Of a DNA stretch of 64,000 nucleotides, positions 1 to 7,206 are shown piece by piece (position 1 is the stretch's first letter; each line of letters starts with the position of its first letter). The notes beneath the pieces are model-generated. The model ran no database searches. It was not told where the DNA came from and worked only from the letters and a program-made list of their open reading frames with translations. The DNA lies in assembly GCF_000730645.1 (NCBI RefSeq), contig NZ_BBIU01000026.1:1-64000 (forward strand), given 5' to 3'. The translations under genes and the position numbers were made by a program. Origin of the DNA: Pseudomonas parafulva NBRC 16636 = DSM 17004 (GTDB taxonomy: Bacteria; Pseudomonadota; Gammaproteobacteria; Pseudomonadales; Pseudomonadaceae).

Positions 1-26
1 AAAAAGCGACCTTAGGGTCGCTTTTT
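1..26. terminator. Bidirectional intrinsic terminator
   Basis: Perfect 11-bp inverted repeat (arms 1-11 and 16-26) around the 4-base loop TTAG, with an A-run on one side and a T-run on the other. It can form a hairpin with a U tract on either strand. It sits 25 bases past the stop of the leftward methionine aminopeptidase gene, so it probably ends that transcript. Confidence 0.85.
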
Positions 27-51
27 TCGTTTTGGCGTTTTCACCGCACGT

Positions 52-831
52 TCAGTGGCGGCCACGCTCTTCATCGCGCAAGGTCAGCACTTCATAGCCT
101 TCTTCGGTTACCGCCACGGTATGCTCCCACTGGGCCGAGAGGCTGTGGTCACGGGTGATCACCGTCCAGCCATCTTTCAACGTACGGGTACCGCGCCCAC
201 CCTGGTTGATCATCGGTTCGATGGTAAACACCATGCCAGGTTTCAGCTTGATGCCCATGCCGCGTTGGCCCACGTGTAGCACTTCGGGCGCCTCGTGCAT
301 CTGCTGGCCGATGCCATGGCCGCAGTACTCCCGAACCACACTGTAGCCTGCGCCCTCGGCGTGAGCCTGGATAGCGTGGCCGATATCACCCAGCGTGGCC
401 CCCGGGCGGACCTGTGCGATGCCTTTCCACAGCGCATCGTAGGTGGTCGCTACCAGATGGCGGGCCTCTTCGCTTACCGGCCCCAGGCTGTACATCTTCG
501 AGGAGTCCGCAATGTACCCACCCTGTTCCAGGGTGATATCGACATTGATGATGGACCCCGCCTGAAGCACCTCATCGGCCTTGGGCATACCGTGGCACAC
601 CACGTGATCCACCGAGGTGTTGAGCGCATAGGGGAAGCCATACTGCCCCTTGCTGGCGGGGCGTGCCCTGAGTGTGTCGAGGATGAACGCCTCGGCCCGG
701 TCGTTGATCTGCAGGGTGGTGACACCCGGGCGGATAAAGCTGTCGAGATCGGCGAATACTTGCGCCAGAAGCTGGCCGGCGCGGCGCATCAGGTCGAGTT
801 GGGCGGGGGTCTTGATGATGACCTTGGACAT
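52..831 (-). CDS. map: Type I methionine aminopeptidase (paralogue)
   Basis: Cytosolic metallopeptidase that removes the initiator methionine from new proteins. The 259-residue product covers a full type I enzyme. The expected metal ligands are all present at Asp98, Asp109, His172, Glu205 and Glu236, with the catalytic His at 80. The start at 831 gives the family N-terminus MSKVIIKTP; the open frame runs further upstream but reads into the promoter region shared with the LysR gene. Pseudomonads usually carry a housekeeping map beside rpsB, so this copy, standing next to a divergent LysR regulator, is probably the second paralogue. The family is certain; the paralogue status is inferred from context. 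Confidence 0.93.
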   Translation of the reverse strand: MSKVIIKTPAQLDLMRRAGQLLAQVFADLDSFIRPGVTTLQINDRAEAFILDTLRARPASKGQYGFPYALNTSVDHVVCHGMPKADEVLQAGSIINVDITLEQGGYIADSSKMYSLGPVSEEARHLVATTYDALWKGIAQVRPGATLGDIGHAIQAHAEGAGYSVVREYCGHGIGQQMHEAPEVLHVGQRGMGIKLKPGMVFTIEPMINQGGRGTRTLKDGWTVITRDHSLSAQWEHTVAVTEEGYEVLTLRDEERGRH

Positions 832-951
832 GGGGGAGGGCAGTTGCTCATGCGGAAATTTGCTCAAGCATAGCGCTTGCCGCACCCAGGTTGCCAATGC
901 GGCGGGGCCACAGGGGGCACGGCCTTGCCGACAATGCGGTAAGCTGGCGTC

Positions 952-1884
952 ATGAACCTCGACACCCGTATCAAGTACCGCCACCTACTGTGCTTTCTGG
1001 AGATTGCCCGACAGGGCAGCCTGGCCAGGGCGGCAGACGTGCTCGCCATCAGCCAGCCGGCGATCTCCAAGACCCTCAGGGAACTCGAAGACCTTCTGCA
1101 GGCCAGGCTGTTCGTGAGGGGCCGCCAGGGCGTTGAACTGACCCCCGCTGGCACACGCTTCATGCGTTATGCAGGGCCCAGTGTGCAGGCCCTGCGCGAT
1201 GGCGTCAGCTGCCTGCGCGGCGAGGCGCAGGTGCCGTCCCAGGTGCGCATCGGTGTGTTGTCCACGGTCGAAAGCCTGTTGATGCCCGAGGTACTGTGCC
1301 GCCTGCATCAGCGCCACCAGGCCTTGGTCATCAACGTGGTGACCGGCGTGAGTGCGCAATTGCTTGGCCAGTTGCGCGTGGGTGAACTGGAGCTGGTGGT
1401 GGGGCGGATGACCGACAGCCCGCAGATACAGGGCCTTTCGTTCGAGCACCTGTACAGCGAGTCCATGACCCTGGTGGTGCGCGCCGGTCACCCGCTGCTG
1501 GCTGTTGCACCGCTCGAACGGGCGCGTGTAGGGCAGTACCCACTGGTAGTGCCGCCGGCCGGTACGACGATCCGTCAGCATGCCGACAGCCTGTTCGTGC
1601 AATGCGGCATCCAGATGCCCGCACAGCGCCTGGAAACCTTGTCGCTGGTCCTGAGCCGGCGTTACGTGCAGGGCAGCGACGCGGTTTGGGTAGCCCCGCG
1701 CGACGCTGTGCTGCTGGACCTGCGCCGTGGCGACCTGGTCGAACTCGACCTGGGCGTGCGCGAACCTGGCGGTTCGGTGGGCATCTGCCGCAATGCTGCA
1801 CTGGCACAGAGCCTGCCGGGGCAGTGGGTGTGCGACGTGTTGCGTGAGGTGGCCGCGCAGTATCGGGAGCGGGTATACCCTTGA
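952..1884 (+). CDS. LysR-family regulator, PcaQ/GbpR-like
   Basis: 310-residue DNA-binding regulator. The winged helix-turn-helix lies at residues 1-65 (key run ARAADVLAISQPAISKTL), followed by a LysR effector-binding domain to the C-terminus. The N-terminus (RIKYRHLLCFLEIARQGS) resembles PcaQ, the regulator of protocatechuate genes, and related GbpR proteins. No pca gene is visible here. The gene is divergent from the aminopeptidase gene, with 120 bases between the two starts. LysR proteins commonly regulate a divergent neighbour, so a link to that aminopeptidase is possible. The effector is unknown. Confidence 0.85.
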   Translation: MNLDTRIKYRHLLCFLEIARQGSLARAADVLAISQPAISKTLRELEDLLQARLFVRGRQGVELTPAGTRFMRYAGPSVQALRDGVSCLRGEAQVPSQVRIGVLSTVESLLMPEVLCRLHQRHQALVINVVTGVSAQLLGQLRVGELELVVGRMTDSPQIQGLSFEHLYSESMTLVVRAGHPLLAVAPLERARVGQYPLVVPPAGTTIRQHADSLFVQCGIQMPAQRLETLSLVLSRRYVQGSDAVWVAPRDAVLLDLRRGDLVELDLGVREPGGSVGICRNAALAQSLPGQWVCDVLREVAAQYRERVYP

Positions 1885-1944
1885 GCCTCGCTGCGAGGGA
1901 GCGCTTGAGGCTGGCCAGCGCCCCAATCAGCGATTGTTGGTTGA

Positions 1945-3264
1945 TCAAGTGGGCCGCATGGATATGGCGATTACGCCTGGAACGTTGAAGCCAGGCGTTA
2001 CCTCCATATTGCCGCTGATCAACAGGCGCTTATGCGCGGCGTCGTATACAGGCGGCGCACCAGATGAGTAAAAACCGTCGTCGCCTCGGGCACCGTATTG
2101 CCCATAGCCTCGGGGTGGAACAAAGGTGTCATCAAACGTGCCAGCCGCAGTCAGGCGAAAAGCGAGTGTGTAGGTATAGAACTGTCCATAGCCCACAAGC
2201 CCGTTTCCATCTTCCATGCCTGAGGTCCAGGCACCTGGGCGCTCGAACACAAGCATGTTGCCGTTGTTGAACTCTTTTGCCGGCTTACCGGCGTAGTCTA
2301 TGCGGTAAATGGCCGGGAATTCCGGGCCATCCTCGTCGGGCATTATGCTGCCGTAGAAGGAAATGCGCTTGGCCTTGACGTCGACGGACAGGCCGTAAAG
2401 GATCACATTGTCATCGGACCAATACAGGCCGTCATCACCAAACGAGGTGTCGAATTTACCTTCGGTGGTCAGTGCCATTGCAACGCTGTAGATCACGTCA
2501 TCGCGCAGAAGGTAGAGTGTGACGAGCAGGCGCTCGGTGCCTGCTTGCGGAGCGAAAGCGACAATGCCATCGATGATGTGCTGGCTGGTGTCAGGAATGA
2601 GTTGAGTGCCATCCAGTATCCCGTCAGTGCCGAAGTCTCTGCGCAGTCTGCCGTCGTTATCGAAGGCTACAATCACCGGCTCGAATTTTTCAGGCCCTCG
2701 GCGCAGGCCGGCGACGAAGATGCCTTGCCCAACCAGTGCCAGGCGCTCAAGCACCAGCGCCTCGTCGATCAGGCCGCGGGTATCCACATAGCCTTTCCCC
2801 TGACCGAAACTCAGGTCGGGCTCACCGCTCGCTGTCAGCCTCCATATGTGGCTGGCTGACTCGCCATCCAGGCTCAAGATGACCAGCAGGTTGCCCTGCC
2901 TGTCTTCGATGATGCTGTTGAGTGCTGCGTAACGGGTGTCGCCGATTGTGTTGAAATCAAAAATCCCGTCCGCATGGAAGCTTTTGTCCAGCTGGCCGTA
3001 CTCCGTGAGGCAGGCTACGAATACCGTGGTGTGCGACGTTTCCAGGTTGGTGCTGCGGCCAATGCCATAGGTCCGCCCCGGCTGGGTATGGCTTTTGATA
3101 AATCCTGTGCTGGTACTGCGGCTGCCCCTTTCCTGGGGTAAGAAATAGCCCAGCCCTTCCACGCCATAGCGTGTATCGATGGGTGCGGCGGCCACTTCTC
3201 TGTCAGCGTTGTTTACGGACGGTGGCACGCGGGTCGAGCGGTTGGGCTTGCGTGAGATGTTCAT
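1945..3264 (-). CDS. Delta-60 repeat (beta-propeller-like) protein
   Basis: 439-residue protein containing repeats of about 55-60 residues marked by L-D-x-SFG-x-x-G motifs, such as LDKSFHADG, PDLSFGQGKG and FDTSFGDDG. This is the signature of delta-60 repeats, which are thought to fold into a propeller. No signal peptide is evident; the first 45 residues are polar and low in complexity. The upstream GAAGGA at 3273-3278 supports the start at 3264. The gene appears less GC-rich than its neighbours and has no obvious operon partner, so it may be accessory. The function of such Pseudomonas proteins is not established. Confidence 0.75.
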   Translation of the reverse strand: MNISRKPNRSTRVPPSVNNADREVAAAPIDTRYGVEGLGYFLPQERGSRSTSTGFIKSHTQPGRTYGIGRSTNLETSHTTVFVACLTEYGQLDKSFHADGIFDFNTIGDTRYAALNSIIEDRQGNLLVILSLDGESASHIWRLTASGEPDLSFGQGKGYVDTRGLIDEALVLERLALVGQGIFVAGLRRGPEKFEPVIVAFDNDGRLRRDFGTDGILDGTQLIPDTSQHIIDGIVAFAPQAGTERLLVTLYLLRDDVIYSVAMALTTEGKFDTSFGDDGLYWSDDNVILYGLSVDVKAKRISFYGSIMPDEDGPEFPAIYRIDYAGKPAKEFNNGNMLVFERPGAWTSGMEDGNGLVGYGQFYTYTLAFRLTAAGTFDDTFVPPRGYGQYGARGDDGFYSSGAPPVYDAAHKRLLISGNMEVTPGFNVPGVIAISMRPT

Positions 3265-3604
3265 AACCTATCCTTCGTAGTGGCAAACTCAGGTCAGGCT
3301 TTCTTGCGAATGCCTTGTCAGCCATTGGAAGGCAGGCGCTTGTGGTGCGCTACTGTCAGAATTATCAGTTTTGTCGCGGGCTTGGCCGGCTTTTTCGTGC
3401 GCGCCCACACCTTTTTGCTCGGTGCTTCAACGAAGAGAATGACCAATACTGGCGTCCGGCTTGGCAACAGGCGACGCCGCCCGTGGCCTGCTGAACTTAT
3501 TGCGTGAAACCCGCTCCTATGCCGGTAGCCATTGGTGACGACCGCCTGCTAAGCTCGCGGCCTACACCCTGATTGCCCTTATGGCGCATGAACAAGGAAA
3601 TAGC
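3265..3604. other. 340-base intergenic region, divergent genes
   Basis: This stretch separates the leftward delta-60 gene from the rightward FKBP gene, so it must hold both promoters. Small open frames here have no ribosome site or recognisable content. I found no REP core, terminator hairpin or convincing -35/-10 pair. Confidence 0.5.
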
Positions 3605-4369
3605 ATGAAACAGCATCGTTTGGCGGCTGCGGTTGCCCTGGTAGGCCTGGTACTGGCTGGTTGCGACCAGCAGGCCAGCAGCCCCGAACTGAAGACCCCC
3701 GCGCAGAAAGCCTCCTACGGTATCGGCCTGAACATGGGCAAGAGCCTGGCTCAGGAAGGCATGGATGACCTTGATTCGAAAGCAGTCGCGCTGGGTATCG
3801 AAGACGCCGTTGGCAAGAAAGAGCAGCGCCTGAAGGACGAAGAGCTGGTAGAGGCCTTCACCGCGCTGCAGAAACGCGCCGAAGAACGCCTGGCCAAGGC
3901 CAGCGAAGAAGCGGCCTCTGCCGGCAAGAAGTTCCTGGAAGAAAACGCCAAGAAGCCGGGCGTGGTTACCACGGCGTCGGGCCTGCAGTATGAAGTGGTG
4001 AAGAAGGCCGACGGCCCGCAGCCCAAGCCTACCGATGTGGTGACCGTTCACTACGAAGGCAAGCTGATCGATGGCAAGGTATTCGACAGCTCGGTCGAGC
4101 GCGGCAGCCCGATCGATCTGCCGGTGAGCGGCGTGATCCCAGGTTGGGTCGAAGGCCTGCAACTGATGCACGTGGGCGAGAAGTACAAGCTGTTCATCCC
4201 GGCTGAGCTGGCCTACGGCGCACAGAGCCCAAGCCCGCTGATCCCGGCAAACTCGGTATTGGTGTTCGACCTTGAGCTGATCGCCATCAAGGACCCGGCT
4301 CAGCTGCAAGGCGCCGAACCTGAAGCAGACGCCCCAGCCGAAGCCCCGGCTGAAGCACCTGCCAAGTAA
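3605..4369 (+). CDS. FKBP-type peptidyl-prolyl isomerase lipoprotein (FkpA/Mip-like)
   Basis: 254-residue envelope folding catalyst. Residues 1-20 form a lipoprotein signal ending in the lipobox LVLAGC, so the mature protein is probably lipid-anchored. A charged helical FKBP N-terminal dimerisation domain spans about 30-130, followed by an FKBP isomerase domain at about 135-235 (VTVHYEGKLIDGKVFDSS, GWVEGLQLM, FIPAELAYG). The tail is rich in Ala, Pro and Glu. The start at 3605 follows AAGGAA and gives the signal peptide; an in-frame ATG 24 bases upstream would add a polar extension. The gene is monocistronic, with a strong terminator just after it. Confidence 0.92.
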   Translation: MKQHRLAAAVALVGLVLAGCDQQASSPELKTPAQKASYGIGLNMGKSLAQEGMDDLDSKAVALGIEDAVGKKEQRLKDEELVEAFTALQKRAEERLAKASEEAASAGKKFLEENAKKPGVVTTASGLQYEVVKKADGPQPKPTDVVTVHYEGKLIDGKVFDSSVERGSPIDLPVSGVIPGWVEGLQLMHVGEKYKLFIPAELAYGAQSPSPLIPANSVLVFDLELIAIKDPAQLQGAEPEADAPAEAPAEAPAK

Positions 4370-4388
4370 AAGCCGTTTGCTGCAACCT

Positions 4389-4414
4389 GAACGCCCCGTC
4401 CCGACGGGGCGTTC
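4389..4414 (+). terminator. Intrinsic terminator after FKBP gene
   Basis: Twelve-base-pair GC-rich inverted repeat (4389-4400 with 4403-4414, loop CC) followed by a T-rich run, 19 bases after the FKBP stop codon. Confidence 0.85.
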
Positions 4415-4618
4415 GTGTTTGTGCAGAGTGCTTGGTCGAACCGGCAAGTGCTGATAGTGTCCGAGGACATGCAGCGTGTAGAAGCAGGAAGCGTCTAACC
4501 TGAGCCGTTTGGCCCGTACGCGTATGCGGGGCTGTAACGGCTGTGTAAAAAACGCCCGATCTGACCTTGGCCCTTGTCTGATAGGCACCTGACGTCAGAA
4601 ACACCGCCCTGTTCACAA

Positions 4619-4645
4619 GGTTATCCACAATAAATGTGGATAACC
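4619..4645. promoter_or_regulatory. Inverted pair of perfect DnaA boxes
   Basis: A perfect inverted repeat of two 11-base arms (GGTTATCCACA and TGTGGATAACC) with a 5-base spacer ATAAA. Each arm contains the strict DnaA box TTATCCACA, at 4621-4629 on the plus strand and 4635-4643 on the minus strand. The element ends 20 bases before the start codon of the DUF1232 gene. It could bind DnaA, or form an 11-bp hairpin in the leader of that mRNA. Binding is inferred from the consensus only. Confidence 0.7.
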
Positions 4646-4665
4646 TCTTCCGTCCTGGAGGCTCC

Positions 4666-5106
4666 ATGAATGCACCCTGGAATTTCGCTCGCTTTCTGCC
4701 GCTGGCCGAGCGCCTGCTCAGCCGCGGTCGGTTGCCTGCACTGCTGTTTGCTGTGGCTCGCAAAGGCCCGCGGCTGGGCAAGTTGCGTGAAGACGTGAAG
4801 CTGATGCAGTCACTGTGCCTGGCATGGTGGCGCGGCGAGTACCGTGCCATAAGCCCCAAAGCGCTGGTCACGATCGTGGCAGGTCTGCTGTATTTCGTAA
4901 GCCCCATCGATGCCATCCCCGATTGGTTGCTGGGGGTGGGCTTCCTGGATGACATTGCCGTGCTGGGCTGGGTAATGAAGACCGTGGCCGATGAGCTGGC
5001 GCGGTTCAAGGCGTGGCGCGACTGCCAGGCCCCCGAGCGCCTGCGCGTGGTGGAGCGGTTGCCAGCTACCCCCGAAGCCCTGCGCCTGGAGCGTCCTGCG
5101 CCCTGA
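4666..5106 (+). CDS. DUF1232 (YkvA-family) protein
   Basis: 146-residue protein. The DUF1232 core is at about residues 60-105 (PKALVTIVAGLLYFVSPIDAIPDWL then GFLDDIAVLGWV), a short hydrophobic hairpin with the typical SPIDxIPD motif, followed by a charged C-terminus. The family is widespread and membrane-associated but has no established function. The start at 4666 follows GGAGG at 4656-4660; an earlier in-frame ATG at 4636 lies inside the DnaA-box palindrome and is unlikely. The position of the DnaA boxes suggests control linked to replication state. Confidence 0.85.
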   Translation: MNAPWNFARFLPLAERLLSRGRLPALLFAVARKGPRLGKLREDVKLMQSLCLAWWRGEYRAISPKALVTIVAGLLYFVSPIDAIPDWLLGVGFLDDIAVLGWVMKTVADELARFKAWRDCQAPERLRVVERLPATPEALRLERPAP

Positions 5107-5142
5107 TACCGGCCCCTCAGCCTGGCCGCGAAGGTGCCTGGC

Positions 5143-5171
5143 TGCACAGATCGCGGACTTGGTCATATAAT
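5143..5171 (+). promoter_or_regulatory. Sigma-70-type promoter of the HTH/unknown gene pair
   Basis: A perfect -10 hexamer TATAAT at 5166-5171 is preceded by TGCACA (4 of 6 matches to the -35) at 5143-5148 with a 17-base spacer. Initiation would fall at about 5178, inside the first palindrome. Confidence 0.6.
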
Positions 5172-5211
5172 TGGCATAAGGATTATGCCAACGGATTACA
5201 TGCGGTAATCC
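5171..5211. promoter_or_regulatory. Two tandem palindromic operators
   Basis: Two perfect inverted repeats sit one base apart, each with a 5-base spacer: TTGGCATA/TATGCCAA at 5171-5191 and GGATTAC/GTAATCC at 5193-5211. They begin at the last base of the predicted -10 and end 16 bases before the HTH start codon. This is the position expected for autorepression by the HTH protein. Confidence 0.75.
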
Positions 5212-5227
5212 TCTTGAGGGGTTCGTA

Positions 5228-5572
5228 ATGGGTATTCAGGTCATCAGCCGGGACGGTCAGCCAGAGTACGCCGTCGTTCCGTGGGAGCACTATCAGGCGT
5301 TGCTGAAGGCTGCAGGGCAGGCCCCGGCAACGCCACCTGTCACCGGCGACGAAAGCGGCGAGCAGCTGCCACCTGCACCGGCGCCCGCCTTCAGTGAGGT
5401 GGGGGATATCCGCAGAGCCAAAGGGATTGCTGCCGAACAGTTGGCCCGAAATGTAGGGGTAAGCCCCGCTTACCTGGCCATGATTGAAGCCGGCGAGCGC
5501 CAGCCTGATGCTGCCATCCGCCGCGCATTGGCGTGGCACCTGGGCGTGGCTGGCTGGAGCGAGGTGTCATGA
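5228..5572 (+). CDS. XRE-type helix-turn-helix protein, antitoxin-like
   Basis: 114-residue protein. Residues 1-27 (GIQVISRDGQPEYAVVPWEHY) resemble the short N-terminal strand-helix of Phd/YefM-like antitoxins. A Pro/Ala-rich linker spans about 30-56, and a lambda-repressor-type HTH lies at about 60-110 (IRRAKGIAAEQLARNVGVSP, then YLAMIEAGERQPD). The stop overlaps the next start by ATGA, so the two genes are translationally coupled. Palindromes over the promoter suggest autorepression. The HTH is clear; the antitoxin role is inferred from size, architecture, operon order and operator placement. Confidence 0.75.
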   Translation: MGIQVISRDGQPEYAVVPWEHYQALLKAAGQAPATPPVTGDESGEQLPPAPAPAFSEVGDIRRAKGIAAEQLARNVGVSPAYLAMIEAGERQPDAAIRRALAWHLGVAGWSEVS

Positions 5573-5937
5573 GCCACGTCAGGATCAGCCGCCAGCATTG
5601 GGATAACCTGCTGGGCGAGCTTGATCTGGCCAGGCGTCAACGCCACCTGCTGACCTACCGTGCGCTGATCGAGCGCTTGCAATTGCCCAGCCCGGCCATG
5701 CAGACACTGACCGCAGCGCTGGAGTACCTGGCGGTGCTGGATGCCCGGGCCGAGCAGCCACTGCGAAGTTCACTGGTGATCAGCCAGGGTGCCAGCCGGC
5801 TGCCCCGTACCGGGTTTTTCGAATGCGTCGAAAAGCTGGGTCGCTTTTCGGGCCCGGTCGATGGCATGGAGGCAGCGTCCTGGCATGCTTCCGAAGTGGT
5901 TCGGGTATTTGAGTACAGCTACCCCGAGGCGCCTTAG
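5569..5937 (+). CDS. Small protein of unknown function, possible toxin partner
   Basis: 122-residue protein starting at the ATG that overlaps the HTH stop codon; an earlier in-frame start at 5533 would lie inside the HTH gene. I do not firmly recognise a family. The segment LTYRALIERLQLPSPAMQTLTAALEYL looks like a winged-helix-type helical region, and the second half has a SxLVIS and LPRTGFFE pattern seen in uncharacterised bacterial proteins. There is no signal peptide or membrane segment. Order and coupling would fit an antitoxin-first module, but a non-toxic partner is equally possible. Confidence 0.65.
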   Translation: MSHVRISRQHWDNLLGELDLARRQRHLLTYRALIERLQLPSPAMQTLTAALEYLAVLDARAEQPLRSSLVISQGASRLPRTGFFECVEKLGRFSGPVDGMEAASWHASEVVRVFEYSYPEAP

Positions 5938-5956
5938 CTGCAGTGGTATCGGGTGA

Positions 5957-7204
5957 TCAGAAGCGGTCCAGGCGGTATGCCCGCGTTTCAGGGCCTCCAA
6001 GCGCCTCGGCCAGCCGACCCACCCATTGCGCTGTGACCGCTGCCTGGGTCAAGCCCAGGTGCTGATGCCCGAAAGCCAGCAGCACCCGACCTTCACACAC
6101 CCGGTCGATCACCGGCAATGAGTCTGGCAACGACGGGCGCATCCCCATCCAGGGGCTCGCACCCTCGGTGCTCAAGTCTTCCCTGAACAACCCCTTGCTC
6201 AACCGATGCAGTTGCCACGCCCGCTGCATGCTCGGGGGAGCTTGCAGGCCGGCGAACTCGACCGTGCCGGCCAGGCGTAACCCCCCGGTCATGGGCGTCA
6301 TGATGAACTTGCGCTCAAGGGATGTGACGGCGAACGGCAGGCGTTGGTGTTCGGCCGGCAGCATCAGGTGGTACCCCCGTTCGGTGTCCAGTGGCACCTG
6401 CTTGCCCGTGAGCGCAGCAGTGAGGTGCGCCGAATGCGCGCCACAGCTCAGCAACACCTGGCGGGCATGCAGCGCACCGCAGTTGCTGGCAAGGGTTACC
6501 CCGGCGCTGTGCAGCCGCCCACTGTCGACCTGAGCCTGCATGAAGCGCACGCCCTCGGCCTGGGCCGCCTCGAACAGCTCGCACAGCACCCGATAGGGGT
6601 CGATGAAGTGGCCAGTGGACGGGAAGAACAAACCGCCCAGCAGGCTTGGGTTCAGCTGGGGCGCAGCGGCCTGTACCTGCCGCGCAGACCACAGCTCCAC
6701 CGGTACGGCCTGTTGCTGCATGCGGCTGCGCAACGCCGCCAGCGCCTCACTGGATTCTGGCCGCTCGAACACCAGCAGCGAGCCGTCCTGATGAAACAGG
6801 TCGCTGCGCCCGATCGACCCCAGCAGCTGCTGCCAGGCCGCCAGGCTGGCTTCGTTGAGCGCGCGAATACCCGCGACGCTGCGCTGGAACGGTGCCGGGC
6901 GCAGGTTGAGCAGCAGGCGGGTGAACCAGGGCATCGCCTTGGGCAGGTACTTCCAGTCCAGGCGCAGTGGCCCCATCGGGTCCAGCAGCATGCGCGGCAG
7001 GCGCTTGAGAATCGACAGGTCGGCGATGGGGAACACCTGCTCGGTAGCCAGGTGCCCCGCATTGCCCCAGGATGCCCCCTGGCCGGGGAGCTGGCGGTCA
7101 ACCAGCAGTACCTGCCGGCCCTGGCGTGCCAGCTGCAGGGCGCAGGCCACACCGATGATGCCGGCACCCACTACCACGATATCGTTTGCGGGGGTGTGCT
7201 CCAT
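5957..7204 (-). CDS. FAD-dependent D-amino-acid (cis-4-hydroxy-D-proline) oxidase/dehydrogenase
   Basis: 415-residue DadA-type flavoprotein with an N-terminal FAD-binding dinucleotide fold (VVVGAGIIGVACALQLARQG) and a conserved C-terminal FAD segment (GMRPSLPDSLPVID, LAFGHQHLGLTQA). In hydroxyproline catabolism this class oxidises cis-4-hydroxy-D-proline to 1-pyrroline-4-hydroxy-2-carboxylate and passes electrons to the respiratory chain. It is the last gene of the operon, 2 bases after the semialdehyde dehydrogenase gene. The enzyme class is secure; the substrate comes from the neighbouring epimerase and deaminase genes. Confidence 0.85.
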   Translation of the reverse strand: MEHTPANDIVVVGAGIIGVACALQLARQGRQVLLVDRQLPGQGASWGNAGHLATEQVFPIADLSILKRLPRMLLDPMGPLRLDWKYLPKAMPWFTRLLLNLRPAPFQRSVAGIRALNEASLAAWQQLLGSIGRSDLFHQDGSLLVFERPESSEALAALRSRMQQQAVPVELWSARQVQAAAPQLNPSLLGGLFFPSTGHFIDPYRVLCELFEAAQAEGVRFMQAQVDSGRLHSAGVTLASNCGALHARQVLLSCGAHSAHLTAALTGKQVPLDTERGYHLMLPAEHQRLPFAVTSLERKFIMTPMTGGLRLAGTVEFAGLQAPPSMQRAWQLHRLSKGLFREDLSTEGASPWMGMRPSLPDSLPVIDRVCEGRVLLAFGHQHLGLTQAAVTAQWVGRLAEALGGPETRAYRLDRF

Positions 7205-7206
7205 GC

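Noticed and set aside
3497-4588. A 363-codon minus-strand frame over the FKBP gene
   Set aside because: Antisense shadow; the sense strand encodes a lipobox and FKBP motifs, and the frame runs through the terminator.
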